A stretch of DNA of 64,000 bases from an uncultured Oscillospiraceae bacterium (GCA_900548545.1 URKX01000003.1:18779-82778), one strand, 5' to 3'. Positions 1 to 9,405 are shown, counted from the stretch's first letter. Numbers and translations: made by a program. The notes: generated from the sequence alone by a model not told the origin.

Positions 1-2512
1 CCATACTGCGGCGGCTGTCCGCAATCTTATTGGAAGCGCGGTAAAACATATCAAAAATGTGCGGTTTGGCCTCATCGGAGATTCCCGGACCGTTATCCGC
101 TACAGAAATCAGGACAAAATCCCCCTGCCGCTTCCAGCTGATGACAATCTCCGAGCCGGGCGGCGTATATTTAATGGCATTATCTACCAGGTTGATTAGC
201 ACTTGGACAATTAGACGGGCGTCCATCTGGGCCAGAAGGTACTCGTCCCCGGCTTCGGTGCGCAAATGGTATTCCACACTTCTGCGATTGATGTGGCGGA
301 GGGATTCTGACACCACTTCACTGACCAGTTCTGTAGAAATATGCAGGTTCATCCTGCCCTCTTCCAGGCGGCTGACAGAAAGGAGGTTTTCAACCAGGTT
401 GATCAGCCACATAGAATCGTCGTAGATATCGGTGTACATTTGCTGCCGGGTTTTGGCATCGAACAAGTCGCCATTTGAGAGGAGATTGCTGGCGTTCCCG
501 GAAATCGAGGTCAGGGGTGTGCGCAGGTCGTGAGAAATTGAGCGCAGCAGGTTTGCCCGAAGCTGTTCGTTTTTTGCCAAGACTGCCGCCGCTTCCTTTT
601 CCTCCCGGTTCTGCTGGCTTTCCATTGCCAGGGCGCATTCTTCCAGCACAGAAAGCAGAATGTTGTTCTCAAGGGTATCCTGTTCTTTCTCCGTTCCCGC
701 AATCCCAACTACGCCATATATACGGTCTTGCGCACGTATGGAAAAGTAGGTGCACCGGGCGTTGGAAAAGGTTTCTGTCCCTGCGCCGGCTCGTTTGTTG
801 TTATCCAGCACCCATTGGGCCACCCGCTTTTCCGGCTCTGTGATATACTGCGTTTCAGGACTCGCGTCTTCTGTTACAATGACTTTTGGCTCTTGGAGCT
901 TTTTCTCTTTTACGCGGTAGATGATAATATCCCGCTGCAGGATTTTTCTCAACTGGTATGCGGTCGTAGAGAGGATTTCTTCCTGATTTTTCGCCTTTTG
1001 CAGTTCCTGGCTGGTTTCAAAAAGAAGCTTTGTCCGCCATGCCACCTGTGCCGAGCGCTTGGCAAGGGATTTTAGGCGGGCAGTCAGTGAACTGGTCAGG
1101 AAGGAAACAACAAACATCACAACAAACGTGATGATATACTCGCTGCTGTCCACATCTAGCGAAAACCGCGGCCTTGTAAAGAAGAAGTTGAAAGCCAACA
1201 CCCCTACGACAGAGTTGATTAGGCTGCAAACGGAACTTCTTGTAATAACCGACGCCAGCATGACCCCCAGGATATAGACCGTCACGATGTTTCTTTCGTC
1301 TAACCCTAAGTAATGGAATAGGAAACCGACGAGGGTTGTCAGAATTAAAATAAGCGCGCTTTTTGCCAGGTCCAGAAGCGTGACAGACGGCGTATACAGG
1401 CCTTCCCGATAGCGAACGGGATACCGGTTTGCCCTCCCGGTGTCCGGGATGATATAAATGTCCAGATCCGGTGCAAATTCAATCAGCCGTTCCGTCAGGG
1501 AATGCTTGTGAAAGAAACTCCGGCGCGGTATCGAGCTTCGGCCGAGCACGATTTTCGTAATGCCGGACAGCCTGGAGAATTCAGCGATTTGGTACGCGAT
1601 GTCGTCTCCATAGACCGTTTCAATGGACGCCCCCAGCTTTCGTGCCAAATTGAGGTTGTCTCTTAGGCGGTCACGGTCTGATTGAGCCATCCAACGGTAT
1701 TGGCTGGTTTCTACAAACAGAGCGGTCAGCCCGCACCGGAACGCCCGTGCCATCCGTGCGGATGCCCGGATGATCCGCGCGTTGGACGGCGCGGGGGAAA
1801 GGCACACTAAAATATGCTCCTGCGTATGAAAGGCTGCTTTGTCCTGGGAGGGTTGAGCGGCAGCGTATAAGGCTGCCCGGTCAGCGCTCCGGCGCATCCC
1901 CAACTCCCTGAGAGCGTTTAACTTGGCCAGGGAGCCGGCCATAGGAAAAACAGCCGTGGTTTGCTGCTTTAGGCGTTCTTGCAGGCGTTCCGGCTCTATA
2001 TCCACAAATTCCACAGAAGCCGCCCGGTCAAACACGCGGTCCGGGATTCGCTCCTTTACGGGTGCTCCAAGAATGTCAGAAACAACATCCTGAATGCTTT
2101 CTATATGCTGGATATTCAGCGTCGTATAAACGTCAATGCCTGCCTTGAGCAATTCCTCAATGTCCCGGTAGCGGTTCCTGTGACGCGAGCCTTCCGCGTT
2201 CAAATGAGCTAGATCATCAACCAGGATGATCTGCGGTTTCCGCTGCAAGCAGGCGTCCAGGGCGATTTCATCAAAGAGGGTGCCGGGTGCCGAACCTGGT
2301 TGCCGCGGTATCTCCTCAAATTCCTGCGCCAGCGCCGCAGTCTGCGGCCATTGGTTGCGGGCGAGCAGCCCGATGACTACATCGCAGCCTGCTTGCCGCA
2401 TACGGCGGGCGGTTTCCAACATCCGATATGTTTTTCCCGTGCCAGAAAAGTAACTGGTGAAAATAGTCAGCGCGCCTTGCTGATGTTCCGCGTCTTTTGC
2501 TATTCGCTCCAC
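1..2512 (-). CDS. kdpD: KdpD sensor histidine kinase (C-terminus cut by window edge)
   Basis: Membrane sensor kinase for potassium limitation and turgor; the family phosphorylates KdpE, which switches on kdp genes. 837 codons are visible and the frame is open to the left edge. Domains in order: KdpD nucleotide-binding domain with GTGKT at residues 24-28 and LVDDLAH; Usp-like domain (about 225-370); DUF4118 four-helix membrane part (about 375-476); GAF (about 504-630); HisKA with SHDLRTPLT (His661); HATPase with DNAIKYTPPG and DNGPGI. The GTG start is chosen because AGGAGG lies 7 nt upstream. The P-loop region reads SYFSGTGKT rather than the usual GYAAGVGKT seen in the second KdpD at 9434-11392, so this copy's nucleotide pocket is divergent. 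kdpE probably lies beyond the edge (inference). Confidence 0.93.
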   Translation of the reverse strand, partial: MERIAKDAEHQQGALTIFTSYFSGTGKTYRMLETARRMRQAGCDVVIGLLARNQWPQTAALAQEFEEIPRQPGSAPGTLFDEIALDACLQRKPQIILVDDLAHLNAEGSRHRNRYRDIEELLKAGIDVYTTLNIQHIESIQDVVSDILGAPVKERIPDRVFDRAASVEFVDIEPERLQERLKQQTTAVFPMAGSLAKLNALRELGMRRSADRAALYAAAQPSQDKAAFHTQEHILVCLSPAPSNARIIRASARMARAFRCGLTALFVETSQYRWMAQSDRDRLRDNLNLARKLGASIETVYGDDIAYQIAEFSRLSGITKIVLGRSSIPRRSFFHKHSLTERLIEFAPDLDIYIIPDTGRANRYPVRYREGLYTPSVTLLDLAKSALILILTTLVGFLFHYLGLDERNIVTVYILGVMLASVITRSSVCSLINSVVGVLAFNFFFTRPRFSLDVDSSEYIITFVVMFVVSFLTSSLTARLKSLAKRSAQVAWRTKLLFETSQELQKAKNQEEILSTTAYQLRKILQRDIIIYRVKEKKLQEPKVIVTEDASPETQYITEPEKRVAQWVLDNNKRAGAGTETFSNARCTYFSIRAQDRIYGVVGIAGTEKEQDTLENNILLSVLEECALAMESQQNREEKEAAAVLAKNEQLRANLLRSISHDLRTPLTSISGNASNLLSNGDLFDAKTRQQMYTDIYDDSMWLINLVENLLSVSRLEEGRMNLHISTELVSEVVSESLRHINRRSVEYHLRTEAGDEYLLAQMDARLIVQVLINLVDNAIKYTPPGSEIVISWKRQGDFVLISVADNGPGISDEAKPHIFDMFYRASNKIADSRRSM

Positions 2513-2533
2513 GCAATCACCTCCTGTAACCTT

Positions 2534-2711
2534 ATTATAGCACACCCTTGTTCCCAGATTTGCAAAGCTGCCGGACATTTTTATGGGTTGGGCCCAGCGC
2601 TATGGCATAAAGAACCAATCTTAATAGGCCTTTATATCTTCTTAATATTATCCACATTTTCCATTAGTAAGGCGTTAATATAGCTACAGCAGCATTAAGA
2701 GCGCATTAAGA
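2534..2711 (-). promoter_or_regulatory. kdpD upstream region: -10 box and paired TTAAG sites
   Basis: A minus-strand TATAAT (2534-2539) lies about 20 bp upstream of the kdpD start and has no good -35. Two TTAAG copies at 2695-2699 and 2706-2710 are exactly 11 bp apart; two inverted copies (CTTAA at 2620-2624 and 2641-2645) lie 21 bp apart. Spacing by helical turns fits an OmpR-family activator such as KdpE, which would explain the weak -35. The operator role is inference. Confidence 0.5.
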
Positions 2712-2724
2712 ACGCCGATTTTTA

Positions 2725-2922
2725 TCACAGCAGTCCAAAGAACCAGGCAAACAGCAGGATAATAGAAGCCGCGCTGATAAAGACAGCGGCCACTGTGGCA
2801 AGAGGCATTCCAACAAAGATTATCAGGAATCCCAAAAATCTGTGGATCTGCGTAAATTGTGCCAGCGCTGAATCAAACCGGGTATTAAACTGATGCAAGT
2901 GCTTTTTCATGGTAGCCATCAT
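2725..2922 (-). CDS. small membrane protein in kdp locus
   Basis: 65 residues: a short basic, polar N-terminus followed by a hydrophobic stretch from about residue 29 to the end, long enough for two membrane segments. AAGGAGG lies 7 nt before the tandem ATG ATG start. It sits between the 291-residue unknown protein and kdpD, all in the same orientation, so it may be co-regulated with potassium uptake. I do not recognise a family; an accessory subunit or membrane modulator of Kdp is only a guess from position. Confidence 0.7.
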   Translation of the reverse strand: MMATMKKHLHQFNTRFDSALAQFTQIHRFLGFLIIFVGMPLATVAAVFISAASIILLFAWFFGLL

Positions 2923-3015
2923 ATGGATTCCTCCTTACAGCCTCTATTGTAATCCTAAAGAACTAAACCCGGGACAAAGAAACAGCTTATGGCGTTAAGA
3001 TATAATAAGACGCCA

Positions 3016-3045
3016 GCGGCCAGACTGAATCCTCAATCTGGCCGC
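3016..3045 (-). terminator. hairpin, possible weak terminator or attenuator
   Basis: GCGGCCAGA (3016-3024) pairs with TCTGGCCGC (3037-3045). It stands just after the 291-residue gene on the minus strand and is followed by a T-rich but not uniform stretch, so it may only partly stop transcription. Confidence 0.5.
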
Positions 3046-3078
3046 CGGCTATAGGATTAACGAGAACGGAAAGCCCGT

Positions 3079-3954
3079 TCAGCGGTTGAGAGGGAAAAGT
3101 ACTTTCATCAGCGCCTGTGCCGCTGCATCACCGTGGTCTACGCTGAAATAGAGCCGTTTATCCTGTTGGTCCAGGAGTTCAAACTGCCCGTTTTGGCACA
3201 GGAAGCGGATACCGAGCTTTTCCAGTACGCTGTAAAGCGCCAATTGCCATTCGAGCCAATCAGGGACATCCCCCTGGGTCAGGGCGTCGCGAAGCCATTC
3301 AAACTCTGGCGGCAGAAGGCCCTTTTCCAAATACAGACGCCACAACTGGCATTTTTGCTGGGGGGTTAAGGCCGACAAATAAACCGAGGGACGGCTCTCA
3401 GCTTCCTCAAAAGACACGTAACAAAAAGACAAGGTGCGGTCTATTTCCGCCAGCTTTTGTTGATCCAGGAAATCAGCGTATTTCCACTCCAGCGCAGCTG
3501 CGTCGCTTTCCTTTTCTGCCGCGTCCAGGAGTTTGGACATACATTCCGCAGCCTGTTCATCTGGAAAGCGGATCCTCAGATATAAATCTCGCAGCTGCTC
3601 ATAATAATGGCCAGAGATGCTGTACTGCCGAATCATTGTCCCTGCCTCATCGCGGGGAAAGGACAGCTCTACCAGTTCTGTTTGGCCGCCTAGGCCAAAG
3701 ATCTGGATTGGCCATGCCTGGTGAATCTTTTGAACCAAGGGGCCAAATATCTCGGAAAATTCTTGAACAGGTACCGTGAGCACCTCATAGCCATACTGAA
3801 GCTGCGTTCCGTCCATCATCCTTCGGCTCGGGGTACCAAACCAGTTCCGTAAAGACTGGACTAAACAGAGTGCCAGCCTGGCAGGGCTTACGTCTGGAAC
3901 CGAGGTATCAGGCGCAAGGCGGCATTCAGTCGTTTTTTCAAAGTGGATTTTCAT
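3079..3954 (-). CDS. protein of unknown function in kdp operon
   Basis: 291 residues, soluble, no signal peptide or membrane segment, rich in Leu, Glu and Gln. It begins with a short strand-like segment and is largely helical in appearance. ATG at 3954 has AAAGGA 9 nt upstream. It lies 26 bp downstream of kdpC in the same direction, so it is very likely co-transcribed with kdpFABC. I do not recognise it; the position where many genomes have kdpD or kdpE suggests a Kdp-associated role, but nothing in the sequence proves it. Confidence 0.75.
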   Translation of the reverse strand: MKIHFEKTTECRLAPDTSVPDVSPARLALCLVQSLRNWFGTPSRRMMDGTQLQYGYEVLTVPVQEFSEIFGPLVQKIHQAWPIQIFGLGGQTELVELSFPRDEAGTMIRQYSISGHYYEQLRDLYLRIRFPDEQAAECMSKLLDAAEKESDAAALEWKYADFLDQQKLAEIDRTLSFCYVSFEEAESRPSVYLSALTPQQKCQLWRLYLEKGLLPPEFEWLRDALTQGDVPDWLEWQLALYSVLEKLGIRFLCQNGQFELLDQQDKRLYFSVDHGDAAAQALMKVLFPLNR

Positions 3955-3980
3955 ACTGGTCCGTCCTTTCCACCGGGAGC

Positions 3981-5057
3981 TTAGGAGTGGGCAGTTTCAC
4001 TTACCAACCCCATAGCCTGGGCAATGTCCAGGTTGACGCCTAACACATTGACGGTTTCCTCGCCAAATACACCCAACCATTTGCCCTGTGTGTTCTCAGC
4101 GATGATCGCGCGTACCTGTTCCTCATTCAGCCCGGACGCCTCCGCGATCCGGGAAACCTGGAGTTCCGCGGAAGCAGGGGAAATGTGGGGATCCAGCCCG
4201 GAGCCGGAAGCGGTCATCAGGTCGGTGGGAATCGCCTCAACCATATTGTCAACTTCCTCCAGGGGGAGGCCGGCTGCCTCGGCCACATAGCTCTTCTGAA
4301 GTTCATAGAGGGTGGGTACTTCGATCGAGGCGGTTTGTTCCTCGCTGATATTTGCGGCTTGGCAGATGTCGTCCACGGAAACAGAAGCAGCCGCACTCTC
4401 ATACAGCTCATCAACGGTTATCCCTGCGGCGGCCGCAATGCCTTCCGCACTGGTATCGCCTACAGTTTCCGCCGCAAGGCCGGCAGCCGACAGCAAGGTA
4501 TAAGTGCTGAAAACACGTGTTTCCAATTCCTCGGAGGATATACCAGCAGATTCCGCTACGCAGGCGATCTGGGCTTCAACCGCGTCCTTTGCCCCGGGAA
4601 GCGCCGCAAAGGCGTTCTCCGGCAGATCCTCCGTAACTGCCAAGGTCTGGGTCAGGTAGCTGATGATGCTGCTCTCCACGCGGGTGATCAGCGCCGGATT
4701 GGACGGAGCGTAGTTGTTCGACCCGGAGCCCAGGCCGGCAAATTCAGTGCCGTCGTTATAGTATTGTTCCACCTGGCCGTCGCCGTCGGTGTCTTCTTCA
4801 TAGTAGGTGTTGTAATGATATGCGGAAGGACGGCCCCATAAGAAGTAATCCTCCGTGAACTCCTGACCTACGTTTGTTGCGCCTACGGCAATTCCATCCG
4901 CGGTCACCAGGCTGCCCTTGGACTGGCTGGGGAAGAATACGGCAGATAGTCCGGACAGCGCCGCCGGGAAGAGGAAGCCGCACAGCAGCAGGAGAACCAG
5001 TGTCACCAGAGTGCCCTGACGCACATTATGAAGTATGTTTTTTCTCTTTTCACTCAT
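3981..5057 (-). CDS. kdpC: KdpC subunit of K+-transporting ATPase, enlarged
   Basis: Periplasm-facing, single-span subunit that stabilises the KdpFABC pump. Conserved parts are present: an N-terminal membrane helix (about 15-40), FLWGRPSA (72-79), the SGSN and NPAL segment (111-123), DLMTASGSGLDPHISP (279-294) and the C-terminal TQGKWLGVFGEETVNVLGVNL. Length is 358 residues against roughly 190-200 for usual KdpC. The extra material lies between residues 84-105 and 125-275 and contains variants of one short helical motif (about 166-181, 207-220, 231-244, 257-272) resembling the native segment at 304-319. AAGGAGG lies 10 nt before ATG. It sits 15 bp downstream of the kdpB reading frame. Confidence 0.92.
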   Translation of the reverse strand: MSEKRKNILHNVRQGTLVTLVLLLLCGFLFPAALSGLSAVFFPSQSKGSLVTADGIAVGATNVGQEFTEDYFLWGRPSAYHYNTYYEEDTDGDGQVEQYYNDGTEFAGLGSGSNNYAPSNPALITRVESSIISYLTQTLAVTEDLPENAFAALPGAKDAVEAQIACVAESAGISSEELETRVFSTYTLLSAAGLAAETVGDTSAEGIAAAAGITVDELYESAAASVSVDDICQAANISEEQTASIEVPTLYELQKSYVAEAAGLPLEEVDNMVEAIPTDLMTASGSGLDPHISPASAELQVSRIAEASGLNEEQVRAIIAENTQGKWLGVFGEETVNVLGVNLDIAQAMGLVSETAHS

Positions 5058-5072
5058 TGTCCGCAGACCTCC

Positions 5073-6443
5073 TTAAAGCCCAATCATGCTCAGCAGCGGC
5101 GTAATAATCAGGTCGATGAGCTTAATACCCACGAAAGGTGCGATGACACCGCCCAAGCCGTAAATCATCATGTTCCTGCCCAGCAGTTTCCCGGAAGACA
5201 TGGGTTTGTATTTTACGCCCTTCATGGCCAGCGGGATCAGGCAGGGGATGATGATGGCGTTGAAAATCAGTGCAGACAGGATGGCACTGAAAGGGGTAGA
5301 CAGGCCCATGATATTCAGCACATTTAGCTGGGGGATTGCCAGCTTAAACATGGCCGGGATAATTGCGAAGTATTTAGCCACATCGTTTGCGATGGAGAAT
5401 GTGGTCAGGCTGCCGCGGGTGATCAGCAGCTGTTTGCCGATCTCCACCACTTCCAGGATTTTTGTGGGGTCGGAATCCAAGTCTACCATATTGGCTGCTT
5501 CTTTGGCGGCGGTAGTGCCGGAGTTCATAGCCAGGCCCACGTTTGCCTGTGCCAGGGCAGGGGCGTCATTGGTGCCGTCGCCGGTCATGGCGACAATTTT
5601 TCCTTCGGCTTGTTCCTTCTTGATGACGTCGATCTTGTCCTCTGGCTTGCACTCGGCGATAAATCCATCCACACCTGCCTCCTTGGCAATGGTGGCGGCG
5701 GTAAGCGGGTTGTCGCCTGTGCACATGATTGTTTTAATACCGATGGCGCGCAGGCGCTGGAACCGTTCCACCATGCCCGGCTTTACCGTGTCTTTCAGGT
5801 AAATGACGCCAAGGATCTTGCTGTTCTCGCACACGACCAGGGGCGTTCCGCCCAGGGAGGAAACCTTCTCCACATGGGTATGAAGATCCGAGGGGATCTT
5901 CCCGCCCTGCCCGCGGATGTACTGCTCGATGGCGTCGCTGGCGCCCTTGCGGACACGGGTGCCGTCAGGCAGGTCAACGCCGCTCATACGGGTTTGGGCG
6001 GTAAACTCAATGAATTTGGAGCCGGCAGGTTCTTCGCTCTGATCGCCCAGACGGCGGGCCAGTTCCAAAGTGGACTTGCCTTCCGGGGTTTCATCGTGAA
6101 AGCTGGTGAGCGCGGCGCAACGGATCAGCTCACTGCGGCTGGCACCCTCCACCGGGAAGAAATCGGCAGCCAGGCGGTTGCCAAAGGTGATGGTACCGGT
6201 CTTGTCCAGAATCATGGTGTCCACATCGCCGCACGCCTCAACTGCTTTGCCGGACATGGCGATGACATTGAAACGGGTCACCCGGTCCATGCCAGCGATA
6301 CCGATGGCGCTGAGCAGGCCGCCGATGGTGGTGGGGATCAGGCACACCAGCAGGGCGATCAGGGTGGAGATGGGAATTTGTACGCCGCTGTATACCGCGA
6401 AGGGATACATGGTAACCACGACCACCAGGAAGATGATGGTCAA
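5073..6443 (-). pseudogene. kdpB: KdpB C-terminal fragment (frameshifted)
   Basis: C-terminal two thirds of the P-type ATPase subunit KdpB: the phosphorylation motif DKTGTIT, TGDNPLTA, the hinge motif GDGTNDAPAL and the terminal membrane helices are intact. The first possible start is a TTG at 6443, inside a membrane helix and without a Shine-Dalgarno sequence, so independent translation is unlikely. The reading frame actually stays open back to about 6479 (NEIALNTLLVS precedes the TTG), where it should join the upstream fragment. Together with 6472-7113 it makes one KdpB that lacks about 14 nt at the junction. Confidence 0.85.
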
Positions 6444-6471
6444 GGAAACCAGCAGGGTGTTCAGCGCGATC

Positions 6472-7113
6472 TCATTGGGAGGCGCCTTCCACCAGGGCGA
6501 TCATCCGATCCAGGAAGCTGTTGCCAGGGTCGGAGGTGATGCGGATCTTCAGCCAGTCAGACACCACTGTGGTGCCGCCGGTAACGGAGCAGAAGTCGCC
6601 GCCGCTTTCCCGGACAACGGGAGCGGACTCGCCGGTGATGGCGGATTCATCCACAGAGGCGATACCCTCAATGACTTCGCCATCGCCTGGGATCACCTCG
6701 CCGGCGGCCACCATAACAACGTCGCCCTTCTTCAATTCACTGGAGGAAACGACAACTTCCTCCCCGTCTTCACGAATCAGATGCGCTTCTGTCTCCTTCT
6801 GGGTTTTTTTCAAGCTTGCCGCCTGCGCTTTACCGCGGCCTTCCGCTACAGCTTCCGCAAAGTTGGCAAACAAAACCGTGATAAACAGGATCACGCAGAC
6901 AATGATATTGTAAAGCCGCAGGGTCTCCGCATTCGCGTCCCCGAACAGCCAGGGGATAAAAGAGAGCAACAGGGTGATCAGGCAGCCAATCTCCACGACG
7001 AACATGACGGGATTTTTCATCATATAGCGGGGGTTGAGCTTAACAAACGCTCCCTTGACTGCCCCGCGGAGAATCTCCGGGGTGATAAATTTAGTGTTTT
7101 GTTTTTTGCTCAT
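6472..7113 (-). pseudogene. kdpB: KdpB N-terminal fragment (frameshifted)
   Basis: First 213 residues of KdpB, the catalytic P-type ATPase subunit: N-terminal membrane helices, actuator domain and TGES motif (DESAITGESAP). It ends VEGASQ-stop, whereas KdpB proteins continue through a conserved segment like RRKTPNEIAL. The N-E-I-A-L codons follow in another frame directly after TCCC, so roughly 14 nt appear deleted at 6474-6480. Its start ATG at 7113 follows a normal RBS and kdpA. It is either a true loss-of-function deletion or an assembly error; a deletion this long is not a typical homopolymer error. Confidence 0.85.
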
Positions 7114-7128
7114 ATCGATTACGCCTCC

Positions 7129-8958
7129 TTACGCCCACAAGGTCAGATGTTCTGCGATGGGGCCGAGCGCCAGCGCGGGGAAGAAGGTCAGCGCCGCGAA
7201 GATGTAAACCACAAATACCAGGATCACCGCAAAGGAAAGGGTATCCGTGCGCAGGGTGCCGATAGACTCGTTGACAAAGCGCTTGCGCATCAGCGAGCCG
7301 GCAATGGCCAGTTGGATCACGATAGACAGATACCGGCCAAAGAACATCGCAAGCCCAGCCGTGATATTCCAGAAGTATGTATTATCAGCCAGCCCCTCGA
7401 ACCCGGAGCCGTTATTGGCCGCGGAAGAAGCATACTCATACAGCACTTGGCTCAGGCCGTGGAATCCGGGGTTTGTAATACCTTCCAACCCTGCGGTGGT
7501 TGAAACTGCCAGGGCAGAGAATGCCAAAATCAGGAACGGGTGGATGATGATACATAAGGCAGTGAGCTTCATCTCCTTGCCCTCGACCTTTTTGCCCAGA
7601 TATTCCGGGGTGCGGCCAATCATCAGGCCGCAGATGAACACCGCCAGGATTGCGTACATGATCATGTTCATCAGGCCCACGCCTTTACCCCCAAAGACCA
7701 CATTGAGCATCATATGCAGCAGTGGGATCATGCCGCCCAGCGGGGTTAGGGTATCGTGCATATTGTTCACTGTTCCGGTGGTAAACGAGGTAGTTGTCGT
7801 CGTAAACATGGCCGACTGGGCGATTCCGAACCGTACCTCTTTGCCTTCCATACTGCCCATAGACTGGTTCAGTCCCACCTCGGCAAGCGCCGGGTTTCCC
7901 TGGCTCTCTGCCCAGAAACATACGGAAAGGCCGATGAGAAAGATGATCCCCATCGCCAGGAAGATGCTGCGGCCCTCGCGGCCATAGATAGCAGCGGTCA
8001 GGCTCTTACGCTGGTTCAGGCGGGGCTCGGCTTCCACGATTTCTGTGTCTGCCGCATACTCGGTACTGCCTGCGGCACTAAGACGGGTGCTTTCTTCACT
8101 TCCGGACTCAACCGGGTGATTTCCGCGCTTGCGATCCCGCACCATCTTACCAAAGGTGATCACACAGGCGCCGGGCAGGAGCATCATAGAATAAAGCTCG
8201 ATGAGGTTGGAGAGGATCGTGGGGTTTTCCAGCGGGGTGGAGGAGTTGGCGCCCAGGAAGCCGCCGCCGTTGGTGCCCAGGTGCTTGATGATCTCAAGCG
8301 CGGCAATGGGGCCCATGGCGATGACTTGAAGTGTGCCTTCCAATGTTTCCACGATCACATTCCCTTCAAAATTCTGAGGAACGCCTTGCCACACCAGCAG
8401 TAGACCGCCCACAATAGAGAACGGGAGCAGAATCCGGGTGGTGATGCGGACCAGGTCGGCAAAGAAGTTGCCCACATTATCCTTTGTTTTTCCCGCCAGG
8501 CCGCGGATAAAGGCGACACAAGCCGCATAGCCGCTGGCTGCGGACACAAACATCATAAAGGTGATGACCAGCATCTGGGAAAGATAGCTCAGCCCGCTTT
8601 CACCGGAGTAGTGCTGGAGATTGGTGTTGGTCATGAAGCTGATGATCGTGTTAAATGCCAGGGTGGGCTCCATATTTCCGATTCCGTTCGGATTGAAAAC
8701 TGGAAGGCTTTGGATCCGCAGGATCAAGTAGCCAATGGCCACCATGATGGCATTCGTGCCCACGAGGGCCAGGGCATACTGTTTCCAGTTCATGCCTTTG
8801 TGAGGGTCTACGCCTCCGATTTTGTAAATCAGGCCGTCCACACGGTCAAATACCGGGTCGGCCAAAGTGTGTTTCCATGTGGCGATATGATACATATACC
8901 GCCCAACCGGAATGACAAGGATCAAAAAAATGATGATTGTCAGCGCCAGCTGAAGCAT
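7129..8958 (-). CDS. kdpA: KdpA, potassium-translocating subunit
   Basis: Integral membrane subunit that selects K+. 609 residues with many membrane helices and the four filter-type segments: TNTNLQHYSGE, TNGGGFLGANS, TTTTSFTTGTVNNM and AANNGSGFEG. It is somewhat longer than the usual ~560 because of a charged loop around residues 275-320. Strong RBS (GAAGGAGG) before ATG 8958. It overlaps no neighbour and is followed by kdpB after 15 bp. Confidence 0.97.
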   Translation of the reverse strand: MLQLALTIIIFLILVIPVGRYMYHIATWKHTLADPVFDRVDGLIYKIGGVDPHKGMNWKQYALALVGTNAIMVAIGYLILRIQSLPVFNPNGIGNMEPTLAFNTIISFMTNTNLQHYSGESGLSYLSQMLVITFMMFVSAASGYAACVAFIRGLAGKTKDNVGNFFADLVRITTRILLPFSIVGGLLLVWQGVPQNFEGNVIVETLEGTLQVIAMGPIAALEIIKHLGTNGGGFLGANSSTPLENPTILSNLIELYSMMLLPGACVITFGKMVRDRKRGNHPVESGSEESTRLSAAGSTEYAADTEIVEAEPRLNQRKSLTAAIYGREGRSIFLAMGIIFLIGLSVCFWAESQGNPALAEVGLNQSMGSMEGKEVRFGIAQSAMFTTTTTSFTTGTVNNMHDTLTPLGGMIPLLHMMLNVVFGGKGVGLMNMIMYAILAVFICGLMIGRTPEYLGKKVEGKEMKLTALCIIIHPFLILAFSALAVSTTAGLEGITNPGFHGLSQVLYEYASSAANNGSGFEGLADNTYFWNITAGLAMFFGRYLSIVIQLAIAGSLMRKRFVNESIGTLRTDTLSFAVILVFVVYIFAALTFFPALALGPIAEHLTLWA

Positions 8959-8999
8959 ACTGTTTTCCTCCTTCTTATATCACGCTTTTCAAGGTCCTA

Positions 9000-9077
9000 T
9001 CAGAAATGCTCGGGATGTACCAGCGCGTAGACCAGATAGCATCCGGTGAGCAGGACAATGACGCCAAGCAATAACAT
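9000..9077 (-). CDS. kdpF: KdpF, small Kdp subunit
   Basis: 25-residue hydrophobic peptide. After a Leu/Val/Ile helix it reads YLVYALVHPEHF, matching the family pattern Y-L-x-Y-A-L-x-x-P-E-x-F. AGGAGG lies 7 nt upstream of ATG 9077. It directly precedes kdpA, as in known kdpFABC operons, where KdpF stabilises the complex. Length and motif make this assignment firm despite its size. Confidence 0.9.
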   Translation of the reverse strand: MLLLGVIVLLTGCYLVYALVHPEHF

Positions 9078-9105
9078 AATAAATACCTCCTATCTGAATC
9101 CTGGT

Positions 9106-9204
9106 TTACTCCAGATGATCCACCTGTTTCTGGCACCAGCGGACCAAAAGCCAGATAAGGCCAAAACTAACAGCCAATGTTGCAACCATAAGAAGATCCA
9201 TCAT
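9106..9204 (-). CDS. single-span membrane peptide upstream of kdpF
   Basis: 32 residues starting MMDLLMVATL, one membrane helix, then a charged tail ending CQKQVDHLE. AAAGGAG lies 8 nt upstream of ATG 9204; a longer frame upstream has no RBS of its own. It is the first gene after the kdp promoter. Short single-helix proteins in front of kdpF occur in other Firmicutes (from memory), but I know no assigned function. Confidence 0.65.
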   Translation of the reverse strand: MMDLLMVATLAVSFGLIWLLVRWCQKQVDHLE

Positions 9205-9320
9205 CTTGAAAACTCCTTTCTTTCGCGAACACAGAGCCCTGTGGGAAATACATATTTCATAGGTTTTCCTCTCTGTTCGGGATGGCAAAAATCGGTTGGG
9301 CAGCCCTTGATTGCTTCCAT

Positions 9321-9385
9321 AGGATAACGCAAACCATAAAAAATGTGGATTAAGGAAACCCCGTTCGTGTTAAGAACAGATTAAG
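9321..9385 (-). promoter_or_regulatory. kdp operon promoter with TTAAG operator repeats
   Basis: Minus-strand -10-like TATCCT at 9321-9326 with no convincing -35. TTAAG stands upstream at 9350-9354, 9370-9374 and 9381-9385; the last two are exactly 11 bp apart and the first is 20 bp from the second. A poor -35 covered by tandem sites is typical of activator-dependent promoters such as those of KdpE (inference). Confidence 0.5.
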
Positions 9386-9405
9386 AAACCGGGGGGCTTC
9401 CCCGG
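9377..9405 (-). terminator. hairpin after kinase-less kdpD
   Basis: On the minus strand CCGGGG-loop-CCCCGG (9389-9405) is followed by TTTCTTAATC. It would end the transcript of the 9434-11392 gene before the kdp promoter. Confidence 0.5.

Noticed and set aside
6440..6500. Programmed frameshift in kdpB
   Set aside because: No slippery sequence or pseudoknot is visible, and the alignment needs missing codons, not just a frame change.
5610..7503. Long plus-strand frames over kdpB and kdpA
   Set aside because: Opposite-strand shadows; the real genes have family motifs and ribosome binding sites on the minus strand.
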